A stretch of DNA of 64,000 nucleotides from Hofstenia miamia (Eukaryota > Xenacoelomorpha > Acoela), in assembly GCA_004352715.1 (NCBI GenBank), contig SCFE01000116.1, positions 1,031,796 through 1,095,795 on the forward strand. The letters run 5' to 3'. Shown here in pieces: positions 62,351 through 64,000 of the stretch. Numbering within the stretch: the first letter of the stretch is position 1; each line of letters opens with the position of its first letter. The notes beneath the pieces were generated by a model. It saw nothing but the letters and a program-made list of their open reading frames with translations. It was not told where the DNA came from and made no database searches. Made by a program: the position numbers and the translations under genes.

Positions 62351-62596
62351 TATTAATAGCAAATCCAATAATCAGTGTTTAACTAGATAGTACAACAAAA
62401 ACATTCAAGTAATGAAAATGTTTGAAAACTGCAATTTCCGCAGACTTTTAGTCTCTTACAAATTCTTGTTTGAATTATAATGTATACATCTCACATGAAC
62501 AAAAGATGAGTTAAGTTTGAATTCAATAAAGACGGTTGTTAGCCCTCAATGCCAAGCCATGCCCATTCTCAATTGATAAAATCAGGGTTTTCGCTA
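62351..62596. repeat. Local duplication, copy 2 (uninterrupted)
   Basis: Sister of 61007-61570 without the hAT insertion; the target site here reads GTTGTTAG. Confidence 0.75.
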
Positions 62597-64000
62597 CACC
62601 TTTTCACTTTCAAATTTGTACAAGAGAGATCAATTTTGCACAAAAAGAAATTATATTTTGCACAAGAAAGACTCACTGTGTTTATTTCATATCGTTACAA
62701 TTCTTGAGTAACATAGTAGTGCATTTTGGACATTCAAAGAAGTTCAGAGTTATATTTCAAGTACTATGCTTCTTTTAACGAGCTAGTTGAAGCTTAACTA
62801 GTCTTGGAACACGAGTAGGTACACTATTTTTCTGGTAAACTTCCCAATTAATATTTATTTGCGAATTAAGTTCAAGTGGATGTCAAAGATTTGGCTTACT
62901 GTCATGTTAACGTAAAATGGTAATTTTTAACGATACTGTTTACAGTTGCATTTTCACTTGTTGAAGTATTGAATTTGCACCAATTCTCTTAGGTTCATGC
63001 ATGGACATCTAGATATTATCTAGATAATATCTAGATGTCCATGGTTCATGTAGCATTCTGAGAAATATTATCTTCAATTTCTTGCGTACGAAATTTGTAA
63101 TGTTAATACATCAGTGAGAAAATCAAATAATAAATTATGAGCAAGGCTTGTCAGGAAGGTTTTGTCAGACATTTCACTACTACATATTATGTCGTTGATC
63201 TTTTAAAGAAATTTCAGGATTTGCAAAGATGTTCCAACCAACACAACCGAAAAAGACTGTTGTGTCACACAACACAACACAACAGAGTCATAAATGTATT
63301 CGCAACATTAGAGTCCTGCAAGAACGGGACAAAAAATTAAAACACTTTACCGGACCAGTTTGAATTAATAGTTGAGTCTATGTTGCATTTTATTTCAAAT
63401 GTTGCTATATTTTCCAAGCTAAAATATGTCTCAATTCGGTATTCAATTTGATTTTTAATGATTAATTTTACAAATATAATTGCATTACAGGACCAAAAAT
63501 AGATGCGCAATAGCAAATCTCACAAAACTGGCGAATGATGTAGGCCACGGTACGAAAACAGGTATAAAAATGCGTAGTCACACAAGTCTCATGTAAAAAA
63601 TCCAGGGAAAACAACGAATTGAAACCAGCTCCATGTCCAAATTTTGCAGGTGCTAAGGTCTTTGGCCATGAAGGCAACTTCAAGAAAGCAATTTCAGCTT
63701 TAGGCTCAGAGACATTGTCTTTCGATAACGACACATTGGCAAATTTAGTCAGACTTCATGACCAGAAATGAGTTCAGATTTCACCTCGTGTGACAATTCT
63801 AGCTGGCGCATAAAAAACAGGAGAGTTTGTCAACAGAAACTACAAACTTCTGAATATATCAAAGCAGCTGTTACAAAAGTTTTTGAATATATCAATCACA
63901 ATAATGGAATTCTCAGAAGAAATACATGATCGCACGTTTCATTTATTTTCCTTTTGGATACTAATTGAAGGCCTACAGATGGATCAATGCGATGGCTAAG
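62597..64000. other. Non-coding right edge
   Basis: No gene supported. Two open frames (63137-63340 plus, 63468-63734 minus) are unrecognised and low in coding character. Confidence 0.4.
63000..63043. repeat. Perfect 44-bp palindrome
   Basis: Arm CATGGACATCTAGATATTA, centre TCTAGA, then the exact complement of the arm. There is no spacer and no mismatch. Confidence 0.95.

Overview
The window is nuclear DNA of an animal, very AT-rich, with spliceosomal introns (55 and 84 nt in the two clearest cases), long intergenic and intronic stretches, many (TA)n microsatellites and a dense, varied set of decayed transposons. The gene families present (a Shaker-type Kv1 channel, conventional actin, the NatB subunit NAA25, an Ig/FN3 surface protein) fit a bilaterian invertebrate; the sequence alone does not let me name a phylum with confidence.

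Layout. 1-15,300 is gene-poor and holds several Tc1/mariner (IS630-type) remnants, the best at 12,681-13,993. 15,345-23,225 (minus) is a Shaker/Kv1 potassium channel gene in three exons: an N-terminal exon resembling a Kv1.4 inactivation ball, a large T1-plus-channel exon, and a C-terminal exon about 6.2 kb further on ending in a PDZ ligand (ETHV). 23,500-41,300 is a transposon graveyard: Tc1-like, hAT, piggyBac-like, pogo-like, a solo LTR, a Penelope-like element, and a broken tyrosine-recombinase element bordered by iterated TGGCGCT boxes and TA tracts. 41,299-44,922 (plus) is a single-exon Ig/FN3 type I membrane protein, corrupted by an 851-bp exact repeat on either side of a single N. 46,988-50,896 (plus) is a probable two-exon gene I cannot identify. 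52,039-54,711 (plus) is NAA25. 59,344-60,671 (minus) is a three-exon, rather divergent actin of 376 residues. 60,700-64,000 contains a local duplication, a hAT insertion and a perfect 44-bp palindrome.

The genes are unrelated in function and each has its own transcription unit; there is no operon. The most unusual content is in the mobile fraction: a hAT element with an exact 8-bp duplication that contains an IS630-type element that in turn contains a solo LTR; four or more hAT-type short elements whose ends are built from degenerate iterated words; and a class of elements lying against (TA)n tracts whose ends repeat a CGCTTTGTAA-like word, one of which appears to surround a tyrosine recombinase pseudogene. 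Assembly gaps occur at 12,590-12,655, 24,343-25,342, 43,135, 48,356-49,355 and 55,220-55,400, mostly at TA tracts.
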